In this document: positions 36,631-45,493 of the stretch, piece by piece
Layout: each line of letters starts with the position of its first letter
How positions within the stretch are numbered: the first letter of the stretch is position 1
NCBI RefSeq assembly: GCF_014189535.1
Contig: NZ_CP050308.1
Coordinates: 3,027,001-3,091,000 of the forward strand
From: Rhizobium lusitanum
GTDB lineage: Bacteria > Pseudomonadota > Alphaproteobacteria > Rhizobiales > Rhizobiaceae
Reading direction: 5' to 3'
DNA length: 64,000 bases
Made by a program: the position numbers and the translations under genes
The notes under the pieces: model-generated
Told to the model about the DNA's origin: nothing
Seen by the model: only the letters and a program-made list of their open reading frames with translations
Database searches by the model: none

Positions 36631-37815
36631 TCAGGCTGAAACCTGCTCCAGCGCGCGGGCGAAATCCTCGACCAGATCGTCGCCATCCTCGATGCCGGCG
36701 GAGAAGCGCACGGTGCCCGGCGAGATGCCGAGTTCTGCGCGGGCCTCGTCGCTGAGGTTCTTGTGCGTGGTGGTGGCCGGATGCGTGATGAGGCTCTTGC
36801 TATCGCCGAGATTGTTGGAGATCCTGACAATCTCCAGCGCGTTCTGCAGCTTGAAGGCTGCTTCCTTGCCGCCCTTCAGCTCGAAGGCCACCAGCGTCGA
36901 GCCGCCGGTCATCTGCTTGGCGATGATATCGGCCTGCGGGTGATCCTTGCGGCCGGGATAGATCACCTTGGCAACCTTGCCCTGATCGGCGAGGAAATCG
37001 GCGATCTTGGCGGCATTTGCAGTCTGTTGTGCGACCCGCAGCGGCAGCGTCTCGATGCCCTTCAGCAGCGTCCAGGCGGTAAACGGCGACATGGCCGGAC
37101 CGGTATGGCGGAAATAATCCTGCAAGTTCTCGTCGATCCACTGCTTGTCGGAGAGGATGACGCCGCCGAGCGAGCGGCCCTGGCCGTCGATATGCTTGGT
37201 GGCGGAGTAGACGACGATATGGGCGCCGAGTTCCAGCGGCTTCTGGAATAGCGGCGTCGCGAAGACGTTGTCGACCACAACCTTGGCGCCGATCTGGTTG
37301 GCGAGCTTGGCAACAGCGGCAATATCCACCACTTCCAGTGTCGGGTTGGTCGGGCTTTCCAGGAAGAACACCTTGGTTGTGGGACGGATTGCCTTTTCCC
37401 AGTTCTCGATGAAGCGGCCGTCGACCAGCGTGCACTCGATGCCGTATTTCGGTGCCAGCGTCTCGACGACCCAGCGGCAGGAGCCGAACAGGGCGCGGGC
37501 AGCGACGATGTGATCGCCGGCCTTCAGCTGGCAGAGAATGGCGGCGGTAACGGCGGCCATGCCGGAGGCGGTGGCGCGAGCATCTTCCGCGCCTTCCAGC
37601 GCACACATGCGCTTTTCGAACATGTCATTGGTGGGGCTGCCGTAGCGGGCATAGATGAAACCGTCTGTCTCGCCCTTGAAGCGCGCCTCGGCGGCTTCCG
37701 ATGTGTCGTAGACAAAGCCCTGGGTCAGATAGATCGCTTCGGATGTTTCGCCGAATTGCGAGCGGAGCGTTCCGCTGTGAACGAGTTGGGTTGCTGGGCG
37801 CCAAGTCTTGCTCAT
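36631..37815 (-). CDS. metZ: O-succinylhomoserine sulfhydrylase
   Basis: MetZ makes homocysteine directly from O-succinylhomoserine and sulfide in methionine synthesis. The 394-residue PLP enzyme is of the Cys/Met family, with ARYGSPTNDMFEKR, the PLP lysine in VYSATKHIDGQG, and RISNNLGDSKSL. The family alone could also mean a gamma-lyase, but the SAM-II riboswitch directly upstream fits methionine biosynthesis and metZ. Confidence 0.93.
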   Translation of the reverse strand: MSKTWRPATQLVHSGTLRSQFGETSEAIYLTQGFVYDTSEAAEARFKGETDGFIYARYGSPTNDMFEKRMCALEGAEDARATASGMAAVTAAILCQLKAGDHIVAARALFGSCRWVVETLAPKYGIECTLVDGRFIENWEKAIRPTTKVFFLESPTNPTLEVVDIAAVAKLANQIGAKVVVDNVFATPLFQKPLELGAHIVVYSATKHIDGQGRSLGGVILSDKQWIDENLQDYFRHTGPAMSPFTAWTLLKGIETLPLRVAQQTANAAKIADFLADQGKVAKVIYPGRKDHPQADIIAKQMTGGSTLVAFELKGGKEAAFKLQNALEIVRISNNLGDSKSLITHPATTTHKNLSDEARAELGISPGTVRFSAGIEDGDDLVEDFARALEQVSA

Positions 37816-37835
37816 GCCATCACCACTTTCAAAAC

Positions 37836-37867
37836 AAAAAAACCGGCCGCAATTGCAGACCGGTTTT
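37836..37867 (-). terminator. Intrinsic terminator of the metZ riboswitch
   Basis: On the minus strand AACCGG..C pairs with G..CCGGTT and is followed by eight T. It lies between the SAM-II aptamer and the metZ start. Its left arm can instead pair with the aptamer's 3' strand, so it appears to be a regulated terminator. Confidence 0.7.
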
Positions 37868-37870
37868 CAA

Positions 37871-37930
37871 CCCGGTCTTTTTAGCCACTTATTTAACGTG
37901 GCTGCAAGCCGACCGGCCAAATCACCACGG
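37871..37930 (-). promoter_or_regulatory. SAM-II riboswitch upstream of metZ
   Basis: The minus strand matches the SAM-II consensus: CGTGGTGATTTGGCC, GCTTGCAGCCACGTTAAAT and AAGTGGCTAAAAAGACC. Stem P1 is GTGG/CCAC. The loop CCGGTC pairs with the 3' GACCGG as the family's pseudoknot. SAM-II senses S-adenosylmethionine and shuts off methionine genes in alphaproteobacteria. Confidence 0.9.
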
Positions 37931-38013
37931 GATAAGTTGCAATACTGCTGTTGACCGCTTGCGTCAATTCCCTGAGTTTGGTTTTGTCCCTCGCAAATTA
38001 TGGATGAGGCATG

Positions 38014-39105
38014 ATGGCTCGCAATACTGGAATTTTAGCCGATCGCGCCATTGCCGCGCTTTACGAGGCGGGACGGCTGACGAGCGAACGGGAGCTGGAC
38101 GTCGATCAGATCCAGCCGGCGAGCCTTGATCTGCGGCTCGGCGGGCATGCTTTCCGCGTCCGCGCCAGCTTTATGCCCGGCCCATCGCATCTCGTCGCCG
38201 ACAAGCTCGACCGGCTGAAGCTCCACGTCATCGATCTTTCCGAAGGCGCTGTCCTGGAAACCGGTTGCGTCTACATCGTGCCCTTGATGGAACGCCTCGA
38301 CCTGCCGGCCGACATGTCGGCATCGGCCAATCCGAAAAGCTCGACCGGCCGCCTCGACATCTTCACCCGCGTCATCACAGACCGGGCGCAGGAGTTCGAC
38401 AAGATCCCGGCTGGTTATTCCGGCCCGCTCTATCTGGAGATCAGCCCGCGTACCTTCCCGATCGTCGTGCGTCGCGGCTCGCGCCTGTCGCAGATCCGTT
38501 TCCGGGTCGGCAAGGCGCTGCTGAGCGAAGCCGAACTGATAGCGCTGCACGAGAGCGAAACGCTGGTTGCCAGCAAGCTGCCGAACGTTACCGGTGGCGG
38601 CATCGCGCTGTCGATCGATCTTGCCGGCGACAAGGAAGGCCTGATCGGCTATCGCGGCAAGCACCACACCGCCGTCGTTGATGTCGACAAGAAGGCGCAG
38701 CACGATATCTTCGATTTCTGGGAGCCGCTCTATAGCCGTGGCCGCACCGAACTGATCCTCGATCCGGACGAGTTCTATATCCTCGTTTCGCGCGAGGCCG
38801 TGCATGTGCCGCCGCATTATGCCGCCGAGATGACGCCCTTCGACCCCCTGGTCGGCGAGTTCCGCGTCCATTATGCCGGCTTCTTCGATCCGGGCTTCGG
38901 CCATGCGCCCGCCGGCGGCCGTGGCAGCCGCGCCGTGCTGGAAGTGCGCAGCCACGAAGTCCCCTTCATCCTGGAAGACGGCCAGGTCGTCGGCCGTCTG
39001 GTCTATGAACATATGCTGGAGCAGCCCGAAAGCCTCTACGGCTCCGGCCTCGGCTCGAACTATCAGGCACAGGGCCTGAAGCTGTCGAAGCATTTCCGGC
39101 TGTGA
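38014..39105 (+). CDS. dcd: dCTP deaminase, two-domain alphaproteobacterial form
   Basis: The product has about 363 residues, almost double the usual Dcd of about 190. The first half has LDVDQIQPASLDLRLG and the catalytic-site NPKSSTGRLD. The second half repeats the fold (EPLYSRGRTELILDPDEFYIL, with LEVRSHEVPFILEDGQ), written here in parts. It makes dUTP from dCTP for dTTP synthesis. A two-ATG start (ATGATG) is present; the second is better spaced from GATGAGG. Confidence 0.85.
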   Translation: MARNTGILADRAIAALYEAGRLTSERELDVDQIQPASLDLRLGGHAFRVRASFMPGPSHLVADKLDRLKLHVIDLSEGAVLETGCVYIVPLMERLDLPADMSASANPKSSTGRLDIFTRVITDRAQEFDKIPAGYSGPLYLEISPRTFPIVVRRGSRLSQIRFRVGKALLSEAELIALHESETLVASKLPNVTGGGIALSIDLAGDKEGLIGYRGKHHTAVVDVDKKAQHDIFDFWEPLYSRGRTELILDPDEFYILVSREAVHVPPHYAAEMTPFDPLVGEFRVHYAGFFDPGFGHAPAGGRGSRAVLEVRSHEVPFILEDGQVVGRLVYEHMLEQPESLYGSGLGSNYQAQGLKLSKHFRL

Positions 39106-39163
39106 TCACTCAGTTGCCGGCCTTGACAGAGGCCGGCAACTGTTGGACATCTCCGGATATCAG

Positions 39164-39237
39164 GCGGGTGTAGCTCAATGGTAGAGCAGCAGCTTCCCAA
39201 GCTGAATACGAGGGTTCGATTCCCTTCACCCGCTCCA
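39164..39237 (+). tRNA. tRNA-Gly (anticodon CCC)
   Basis: A 74-base cloverleaf with acceptor GCGGGTG/CACCCGC, anticodon loop TTCCCAA, T-arm GGTTCGATTCC and encoded CCA. Confidence 0.95.
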
Positions 39238-39388
39238 AGTTCACGACAGACGCGGAATTTCCGGCTTCAGACGCTTGGCGACTAGAGCCGACCGCGACGA
39301 TCGAATGTCGCCACGATAAAACCTTTGTTTGTTCAGGTTGCTGACAGACAACCATGACAGAAGGTCGTCCCTAACCGGAACGGACCAG

Positions 39389-39976
39389 ATGCTCAACTTT
39401 GCGTCATTCTACAGACTGAAGGCGATTTTTATGCGCGGCGTGCTGCGGATCTCCCGCCGCACGAAGGTCCCGCGCGGCACGACGATCATCTGGAAGGATG
39501 GCGGCGTTCGCATCGGCGCAAAGGCTTTTATCCGCAATGGCGTCGTCATCGACGCACAGCGCGGCAGCATCGAGATCGGCGATCATGCCTCGCTCAATGA
39601 CTACGTCATTCTGCTGGGACGCGGTGGGATTACCATCGGCAACGACGTGCGGATTGCCGCCCACGCGATGGTCGTGTCGTTCGATCACAATTTCGATGAT
39701 CCGACACAGCTCATCCGCATGCAGGGTGTGACCAAGAAGCCCGTTATCATCGAGGACGATGTCTGGATCGGCGCCGGAGCGAAGATTCTCGGCGGCTCGC
39801 ACATCACCAGGGGCTGTGTCATCGGCGCGAATGCCGTCGTCAAGGGAAAGACCGTGCCCTATGGCATCTATGTCGGCGCCCCCGCGAAATTGATCAGGCG
39901 GCGAGGGGAAAAAGGCAAGGCCACGCCCGCAAAACTCGAATTGCTTCCGCCCCTCAAACGGATCGCGGATCGCTAG
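39389..39976 (+). CDS. Hexapeptide-repeat acyltransferase
   Basis: The 195-residue protein is a left-handed beta-helix acetyl/acyltransferase: repeated hexapeptides (IGAKAFIRNG, IEIGDHASLND, ITIGNDVRIAA), then the catalytic-loop HNFDDP and the closing VIIEDDVWIGAGAKILGG and VGAPAKLI. The start at 39389 gives the family's length; the frame extends upstream without support. It may modify a surface sugar; the acceptor is unknown. Confidence 0.82.
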   Translation: MLNFASFYRLKAIFMRGVLRISRRTKVPRGTTIIWKDGGVRIGAKAFIRNGVVIDAQRGSIEIGDHASLNDYVILLGRGGITIGNDVRIAAHAMVVSFDHNFDDPTQLIRMQGVTKKPVIIEDDVWIGAGAKILGGSHITRGCVIGANAVVKGKTVPYGIYVGAPAKLIRRRGEKGKATPAKLELLPPLKRIADR

Positions 39977-40129
39977 GCAAAACTGCCTTTGCGGCCGATG
40001 ATTTTGCCCTGTCCTATCGGAAGTTTCCGGTTCGTGGCACGGCGCGATATTCCCCCTGCGGGATGACTCTGCTAAACCGGCCTTCAAATCGGAAAGCTGG
40101 ACACCCGACCCGGAGGCTTAGTCATCGTC

Positions 40130-41005
40130 ATGCGCGTTTGCCTTTCGTCGTTGATATCCTTGGCAAGATCCGTGGCAGGCGCAGTGCTGATGGCTGCCTC
40201 CTGCGCCATACCCGTCGCTGCGCAGCAGGCGCCGTCGACCAATTTGCCGGTTCTCTTCGATGCGCGCGAACGGCTGCCTAAACCGGATCTTTCCACGCTG
40301 GTCAGACTGCGCTTCCTGACCTCCGTTGACTTCCCGCCCTTCAATTTTGCCGATCAGAACGGCAAGCTCTCGGGCTTTCATGTCGATCTCGCCCGCGAGA
40401 TCTGCGACGAACTCGGCATATCGGACAAATGCCAGATCCAGGCGCTGCCCTTCGAGGAGCTCCAGGGCGCGCTTTCGGCGTCGCAGGGGGATGCCGTGAT
40501 TGCCGGTGTCGCGGTCACGCCGGAGCTTCGCAAGAGTTTTGCCTTCTCGCGCCCCTTCCTGATGCTGCCCGCCCGGTTTGTCCGCAATCTCAAGGCGCCG
40601 ATCGACGGCCGGACGGCGGCAGCCCTTGCCGGCCATTCGGTCGGCGTGGTCAAGGGCACGACGCATGAAGCGATGCTCTCAGCCTTCTTTCCGGCGATCA
40701 AGCCGGTGCCCTTCGACGACAAGGACGCGCTTCTGGCTGCGATCAAGGATGGCAAGGTTGAAGCCGGCTTTGCCGATGGATTGCAACTCTCCTTCTGGGT
40801 GTCGTCGCCATCAGCCGAAAAATGCTGTGCTTTGTTCGACGGTCCCTATCTCTCTCAGCAGTTTCTTGGCGAGGGCATGACTATCATGCTGCGCGAAGAG
40901 GACGCCGATCTGACGGCGGCGATCAACCATGCCCTGGCGACCCTATCGCGCAATGGCCGGCTGCAGGAAATCTACCTGCGTTACTTCCCCTACGGGCTCT
41001 ACTGA
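40130..41005 (+). CDS. Family-3 (amino acid type) ABC transporter substrate-binding protein
   Basis: The 291-residue protein has a signal peptide (AGAVLMAASCAIPVAA) and the periplasmic-binding-protein family 3 core: FLTSVDFPPFNFADQNGKL, cited by its SVDFPPFNF motif, GFHVDLAREIC, and FSRPFLMLPA. No permease or ATPase gene is next to it, so it is either an orphan or a partner of a distant transporter. GGAGG stands 12 bases before the ATG. The ligand is unknown. Confidence 0.85.
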   Translation: MRVCLSSLISLARSVAGAVLMAASCAIPVAAQQAPSTNLPVLFDARERLPKPDLSTLVRLRFLTSVDFPPFNFADQNGKLSGFHVDLAREICDELGISDKCQIQALPFEELQGALSASQGDAVIAGVAVTPELRKSFAFSRPFLMLPARFVRNLKAPIDGRTAAALAGHSVGVVKGTTHEAMLSAFFPAIKPVPFDDKDALLAAIKDGKVEAGFADGLQLSFWVSSPSAEKCCALFDGPYLSQQFLGEGMTIMLREEDADLTAAINHALATLSRNGRLQEIYLRYFPYGLY

Positions 41006-41014
41006 CCGAGCCTT

Positions 41015-41428
41015 TCAGCCCTTGCGGTAGCGGGCAATGGCGCTGCGCTCAATGGCGGCGCAGGTAAGCTTGCCGAGATCGAGGCGGTCGCGCAGCAGGC
41101 TCAGCAGGCGCAGTTCCTCGGCCTTGACCGACAAGTCGGCGGAAGCGACTTCGACAGCAAGCGCGTAAGCGGTGTCGTAGAGCCGTGGCGGCAGGGTGTC
41201 GCGCACGGTTTCCAGGACGATGTCGAGCCCTTCTGTGCCGGCCAGAAGCCTGGCGCAGTCGCGCGAAACATCGATCAGTTTTTCGTCATCGAAGCCCTTG
41301 AAGACCGGCAGCGCATGGATGAGCTCACCGATCCGAGTCATCTCCCGGTCGTTCATCGTTCGGTCGACGGCGGATGCCATGACCATGACGTAGATCAGGG
41401 CCTCTTGGGCGGAAAGCGGCTTATTCAT
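41015..41428 (-). CDS. TerB-family protein
   Basis: The 137-residue helical protein matches the TerB (tellurite resistance/Co-chaperone-like) domain: ALIYVMVMASAVDRTMNDREM, with motif VDRTMNDREM, and a second half LAVEVASADLSVKAEELRLL that repeats the same acidic metal-binding pattern. No other ter genes are present, so it is the common stand-alone type. Function unknown. Confidence 0.8.
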   Translation of the reverse strand: MNKPLSAQEALIYVMVMASAVDRTMNDREMTRIGELIHALPVFKGFDDEKLIDVSRDCARLLAGTEGLDIVLETVRDTLPPRLYDTAYALAVEVASADLSVKAEELRLLSLLRDRLDLGKLTCAAIERSAIARYRKG

Positions 41429-41510
41429 AACGAAACAAAATCCTTTGAAACTGGCGGCAGACTAGAAAATCATGTCTCTCATGACAAGAGCCGGTGGCGG
41501 AAGCGTGGCG

Positions 41511-42698
41511 TCAGATCGGATTAAGCGGATCTTCTTTGGCTGGAGCTGGCGCGAGCGTCGATTTCCGGCCCTTGCGCGGGTCGTCGCCATAGATGCCGCG
41601 CTTCTGCTGCTTTGCCTGTTCCGCAACCGCCTCCAGCGGCGATCCGGCCTCCGGCTCCGCCCAGCCGAAACGAACGAGCCACTCGCTGAGGTCGATGCGA
41701 ACATAGCGGCAGTGTCCCGTCACCGTGCCTTGCCAGGTTGCGCTCGGCAGGTCGCAATCGATGATACGGCCGCGCAGATACATGCGGAAAGCCGTGCGCG
41801 CCGCTGTCCCGCAGGGCCAGCTCTTGCCATTAGACCCGGCGCACATCCGGCCGACATCGGTTGGAATGATGCCGGAAAGCTGCACGCTCCTGTTGCCGAC
41901 GGTCAGCATGCCGGCGCGGTCGGAAGACGGGCGTGTCAACTCCACGGGCTCCGTCCCTCCGGCTTGCTTCTGGGCATCGCCTGGCGTCTGGCTGTCGCCG
42001 GGCGACGCCTGCTGTGAGGACGTCGTCATGGGCACGGTCCGGCGGGCTGCTGCCGCCGCTGCCCTGTCGGCCTGGTCGGCAGGGGGCGGGGGCGGCAATG
42101 CTTGCTCTGCCTTCGTCTGGTCTGCAGGGGCTTGTGTCGAGGGGGATTGCTCCGGCTCAGCTTTCTCTGCCCCAGGGGCCTCGGTCTTTATCGTGTCGTC
42201 GCCAGTCGCATCTTTCGGAACTGGCTGAACGTCAGGCGTCTTTGCCGGCGGCGCTTCGGATTGCGTCAGATCGGTCGGCGGCGTGCCCTGCGGCTCTGGT
42301 GCTGGCTTGGTCGATGACGACTTGTCCTGATCGGCCGGCGTCACCGCAGGCGCAGATATCGAGGTTGCGGCGAGCGGCTCGCTCGGGGCCGTTGTCTGTG
42401 ACGAGGTGCTATCCGCCGCAACAGTCGCTGCGGGAACGACGGTGCCAGCCGTTATGGGCAACATCTTTTTTGGAGCCGTATCGGTAAGTGTCTGCGCCGG
42501 TGTGACATCGGCTTGCGCTATCTCGACCGGCGCAGGTGTTAGCGCAGGCGCAGCGGCCGGGCGGGTTTCCGCCTCGACCTTGCTTGCTGCGAGACCCGGC
42601 AGGTGAAAACCGTGCTCGTTCACCTGCACAACAACCAGGGTCAGCCATGAACCGACCACGGCACCTGCCGCACCTGCAAGCCAAATATCACGACGCAT
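41511..42698 (-). CDS. Membrane-anchored SNase-like domain protein with long Pro/Ala/Thr-rich linker
   Basis: The 395-residue protein has an N-terminal membrane helix (about residues 6-26), a linker rich in Pro, Ala, Thr, Ser and Gln up to about residue 255, and a C-terminal thermonuclease (SNase)-like beta-barrel (about 262-370) containing GTAARTAFRMYLRGR, and WLVRFGWAEPE. The usual RLxGIDxPE active-site run reads QLSGIIPTDVG, so nuclease activity is doubtful. It is probably periplasmic and tethered. Confidence 0.72.
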   Translation of the reverse strand: MRRDIWLAGAAGAVVGSWLTLVVVQVNEHGFHLPGLAASKVEAETRPAAAPALTPAPVEIAQADVTPAQTLTDTAPKKMLPITAGTVVPAATVAADSTSSQTTAPSEPLAATSISAPAVTPADQDKSSSTKPAPEPQGTPPTDLTQSEAPPAKTPDVQPVPKDATGDDTIKTEAPGAEKAEPEQSPSTQAPADQTKAEQALPPPPPADQADRAAAAAARRTVPMTTSSQQASPGDSQTPGDAQKQAGGTEPVELTRPSSDRAGMLTVGNRSVQLSGIIPTDVGRMCAGSNGKSWPCGTAARTAFRMYLRGRIIDCDLPSATWQGTVTGHCRYVRIDLSEWLVRFGWAEPEAGSPLEAVAEQAKQQKRGIYGDDPRKGRKSTLAPAPAKEDPLNPI

Positions 42699-42713
42699 AG
42701 CGGGAAAACTTTC

Positions 42714-43379
42714 CTATTGGCTGGCCCAGATGATCCGGGCGATCCATTCCACATCCGCAAGATCGAAGCTGCGATTGGGGTGTTCGGGGTTGAGTGACAG
42801 CAGTTCGATCGACTTTGCGCTTTGCCGCGCCAGCACCTTGGCCATGACCTCGCCCTCGCGGGTTTTGACCACCACGCGGTCATTGCGCCTGATCTGCGCG
42901 CCCGGCTCGACGATCAGCACGTCGCCGTCACGATAGAGCGGCAGCATGCTCTCGCCCTGAACCTCGAGCGCATAGACGCCACCCTTCTGTCCCGGTGCTG
43001 CCGGAAACTCCACCATGTCCCAGCCCTGGCCGGCCGGAAAGCCGCCATCGTCGAAAAAGCCACCGGCGCCAGCCTGCGCGAAGCCGAGCAGCGGAATGGA
43101 GCTTGCGGGTGGTGAAGAGGCATGATCGGCGCTGTCATTGCCTCTTTCCACTGGGCGCAGGATGCCGAGAAACTGCTCCATGCTGGCCCCGGTCGCGCCC
43201 AGCACCTTGGCGATCGATTCCGTCGACGGCCAGCGCAGGCGTCCGTCCTGGCTCAACCGCTTCGACTTGTTGAAGGAGGTAGGGTCGAGGCCGGCGCGCC
43301 GGGCAAGGCCCGATGGCGTCAAGGCATAGCGTTCGGCAAGCTTGTCGATCGCGCTCCATATCTGCTCATGTGACAGCAT
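42714..43379 (-). CDS. HTH/S24-peptidase-type transcriptional regulator
   Basis: The 221-residue protein combines an N-terminal helix-turn-helix (ALTPSGLARRAGLDPTSFN) with a LexA/CI-like S24 domain. The catalytic serine is in VQGESMLPLYRDGD and the lysine in MAKVLARQ; an AG cleavage-like site, AQAGAGG, lies between the domains. Such proteins are phage-repressor-like, but this form occurs in rhizobial core genomes. It starts 16 bases before the SNase-like gene on the same strand. Confidence 0.82.
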   Translation of the reverse strand: MLSHEQIWSAIDKLAERYALTPSGLARRAGLDPTSFNKSKRLSQDGRLRWPSTESIAKVLGATGASMEQFLGILRPVERGNDSADHASSPPASSIPLLGFAQAGAGGFFDDGGFPAGQGWDMVEFPAAPGQKGGVYALEVQGESMLPLYRDGDVLIVEPGAQIRRNDRVVVKTREGEVMAKVLARQSAKSIELLSLNPEHPNRSFDLADVEWIARIIWASQ

Positions 43380-43516
43380 CGCCGCTCAGCACCCGGAAGC
43401 CGGATATCCGGCGTTTGACCTCTAAGGAAAGGTTAACCGAGGCTTTTTTACGAGTAAAGGGCGGGGTAGGAATAAGGTCCTTTATCCCCTTGCTTTCGCT
43501 CTTGGTTCCCAAGACT

Positions 43517-43945
43517 TCAGGTTTTCTGCGGCAACGCCTTATCGCCGGGTTCCTCGTTCTGGAATTCCTTGGCCATCCCCATGAAGCCGCGCATGAATTT
43601 CTGCATGATGCCGAGCGTGCGGTCGACATCGGCGTCGCTCGGCAGGGTCGATCCACCGCCGGCGCTCGCGGTCTTTTCCAGCTTGGTGACGCGGTCGGAG
43701 AGGCGGTCGAGTTCGTCGTCATAGGCGGCGCGCTCGTCGGCCGCCATGCGGCAGACCAGATTGCCGCTTTGATCCTGGCAGATCGACATCGCGCCGGTCT
43801 GCTTGTCGAGGCGGATGAAGTGATCGCCGCTGCGCTCGAGCTGGAAGCGTGTTGCTTCCGGCTCGGCCGCCTGGCTTGGTACGGCAAGAAGAAGAGTGGC
43901 GGGCAGGAGCAGGGCTGCGAGGCCCGTTACGATTTCCTTCGTCAT
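43517..43945 (-). CDS. Conserved secreted protein, unknown function
   Basis: The 142-residue product has a signal peptide (LAALLLPATLLLAVPSQA) and a mature part with CQDQSGNLVCRMAADERAAY, in which the two cysteines may pair, and a short coiled-coil (LDRLSDRVTKLEK). It is of a kind seen across Rhizobiales but has no known role. It is followed by the S24 regulator gene on the same strand, 137 bp away. Confidence 0.65.
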   Translation of the reverse strand: MTKEIVTGLAALLLPATLLLAVPSQAAEPEATRFQLERSGDHFIRLDKQTGAMSICQDQSGNLVCRMAADERAAYDDELDRLSDRVTKLEKTASAGGGSTLPSDADVDRTLGIMQKFMRGFMGMAKEFQNEEPGDKALPQKT

Positions 43946-44063
43946 GTCATCCTCCGGATTTTCTGCGTTAAAACCCTAAATCCACCACGGAAACCGTGGA
44001 CATCGGCGGCGGTTTTCGTGCAAAGCCCTATCAGGACATGTTTACACGGGGATGATGACCGCT

Positions 44064-44408
44064 ATGCCAGTGGTTTACAAGATCGTGCCGGATACGCTCT
44101 GGCAGCAAGCCAGACAAACCGGCGTTTTTCATGGCGCGTCGATCGACCTGACCGATGGTTTCATCCATTTGTCGACGGCGGAGCAATCGAAAGAAACGGC
44201 GGCGCGATATTTTGCTGGCCAGGACGGCCTGCTGCTGGTGGCGATCGATGCTGACGCCTTCGGCGACAAGCTGGTGTTCGAATCTTCGCGCGGCGGCGCT
44301 CTCTTCCCGCATCTCTACGCACCGCTGCCGCTTTCGGCCGTGCTCTGGGCAAAGCCGCTGCCGCTTGGTTCCGATGGCGCGCATGTGTTTCCGGAGATGT
44401 CGGAATGA
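44064..44408 (+). CDS. DUF952 family protein
   Basis: The 114-residue protein has the DUF952 pattern: VYKIVPDTLW at the start, DGFIHLSTAEQ, LVFESSRGGALFPHLYAPL and a C-terminal FPEM. The start at 44064 matches the family's typical N-terminus; ATGs at 44052 and 44055 are in frame too. It overlaps pyrD by four bases (ATGA) and the pair is common in rhizobia. Function unknown. Confidence 0.82.
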   Translation: MPVVYKIVPDTLWQQARQTGVFHGASIDLTDGFIHLSTAEQSKETAARYFAGQDGLLLVAIDADAFGDKLVFESSRGGALFPHLYAPLPLSAVLWAKPLPLGSDGAHVFPEMSE

Positions 44409-45493
44409 TCGGCGCCTTTCGTGACCTTGGCCGGCGTGGCCTCTTCCTGCTCGATCCGGAAACGGCGCATGGCATGTCCATTGCGGCCCTGAAATCCGGC
44501 CTGGTGCCTGCTTGCCGGGTGAGCAATGATCCCCGCCTGCGCCAGACCGTGGCCGGGCTCGATTTCGCCAATCCGCTTGGCATGGCCGCCGGGTACGACA
44601 AGAATGCCGAGGTGCCCGAGGCGCTGCTGAAGCTCGGCTTCGGCTTTACGGAGATCGGTACGGTGACGCCGAAGGCGCAGTCCGGCAATCCACGCCCGCG
44701 CATCTTCCGGCTGGTGGAGGATGAGGGCGTCATCAACCGCCTCGGCTTCAACAATGAGGGGCATGAGGCCGCTCTCCGGCGCCTCCAGCCGATCCGCGGG
44801 AATGGCATTATCGGCGTCAATATCGGCGCCAACAAGGATAGCACCGACCGCATCGCCGATTACGTCGCCGGCATCCGCCGTTTCTATTCGGTGGCGCGCT
44901 ACTTCACCGCCAATATCTCCTCGCCCAACACGCCGGGCCTGCGCGATCTTCAGGGGCGCGAAAGCCTGTCCGCGCTGCTGTCGGCCGTGCTTGCCGCGCG
45001 TGACGAAGAAGCCGTCAAGGCCGGCAAAAAGATCCCGGTCTTCCTGAAGATCGCGCCGGACCTGACCGAAGAGGGCATGGACGACATCGCCGCCGAGGCT
45101 CTGGCGCATGTGCTCGACGGGCTGATCGTTTCCAACACCACGCTTTCGCGCGATGGCCTGAAGGATCAGGCGCGGGCGAAGGAAGCAGGTGGCCTCTCCG
45201 GCAAGCCGATGTTCGAAAGGTCGACGGTCGTGCTCGCAAAGATGCGTCGCCGTGTCGGCGCGGCTCTGCCGATCATCGGCGTCGGCGGGGTTTCCTCGGC
45301 GGAGACAGCACTGGAGAAGATCAAGGCCGGGGCCGATCTGGTGCAGCTCTATTCCTGCATGGTCTATGAGGGGCCGGGCCTGCCCGGCCGCGTCGTTGCC
45401 GGCCTGTCGAAGCTGCTCGACCGCGAACGCGTCACCTCGATCCGTGAGCTGCGTGACAGCAAGCTTGACTACTGGGCCGATCGGAACGTCTGA
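44405..45493 (+). CDS. pyrD: Dihydroorotate dehydrogenase (quinone)
   Basis: PyrD oxidises dihydroorotate and passes electrons to quinones at the inner membrane. The 362-residue class-2 enzyme has an N-terminal amphipathic segment (LFLLDPETAHGM), the FMN site (GMAAGYDKNAE), the catalytic serine in NISSPNTPGLR and GVGGVSSAETA. The start overlaps the DUF952 gene, and the 3' end overlaps the convergent MATE gene by 25 bases. Confidence 0.95.
   Translation: MIGAFRDLGRRGLFLLDPETAHGMSIAALKSGLVPACRVSNDPRLRQTVAGLDFANPLGMAAGYDKNAEVPEALLKLGFGFTEIGTVTPKAQSGNPRPRIFRLVEDEGVINRLGFNNEGHEAALRRLQPIRGNGIIGVNIGANKDSTDRIADYVAGIRRFYSVARYFTANISSPNTPGLRDLQGRESLSALLSAVLAARDEEAVKAGKKIPVFLKIAPDLTEEGMDDIAAEALAHVLDGLIVSNTTLSRDGLKDQARAKEAGGLSGKPMFERSTVVLAKMRRRVGAALPIIGVGGVSSAETALEKIKAGADLVQLYSCMVYEGPGLPGRVVAGLSKLLDRERVTSIRELRDSKLDYWADRNV

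Noticed and set aside
38035..39093. Minus-strand ORF of 352 residues opposite dcd
   Set aside because: A GC-bias shadow; dcd on the other strand explains the region.
39110..39355. Minus-strand ORF of 81 residues with VKGIEPSYSAWEAA
   Set aside because: It is the antisense of tRNA-Gly, a well-known spurious ORF type over tRNA genes.
42714..43379. S24 repressor-like gene as sign of a prophage
   Set aside because: No integrase, structural or lysis genes are near and the flanks are core genes.
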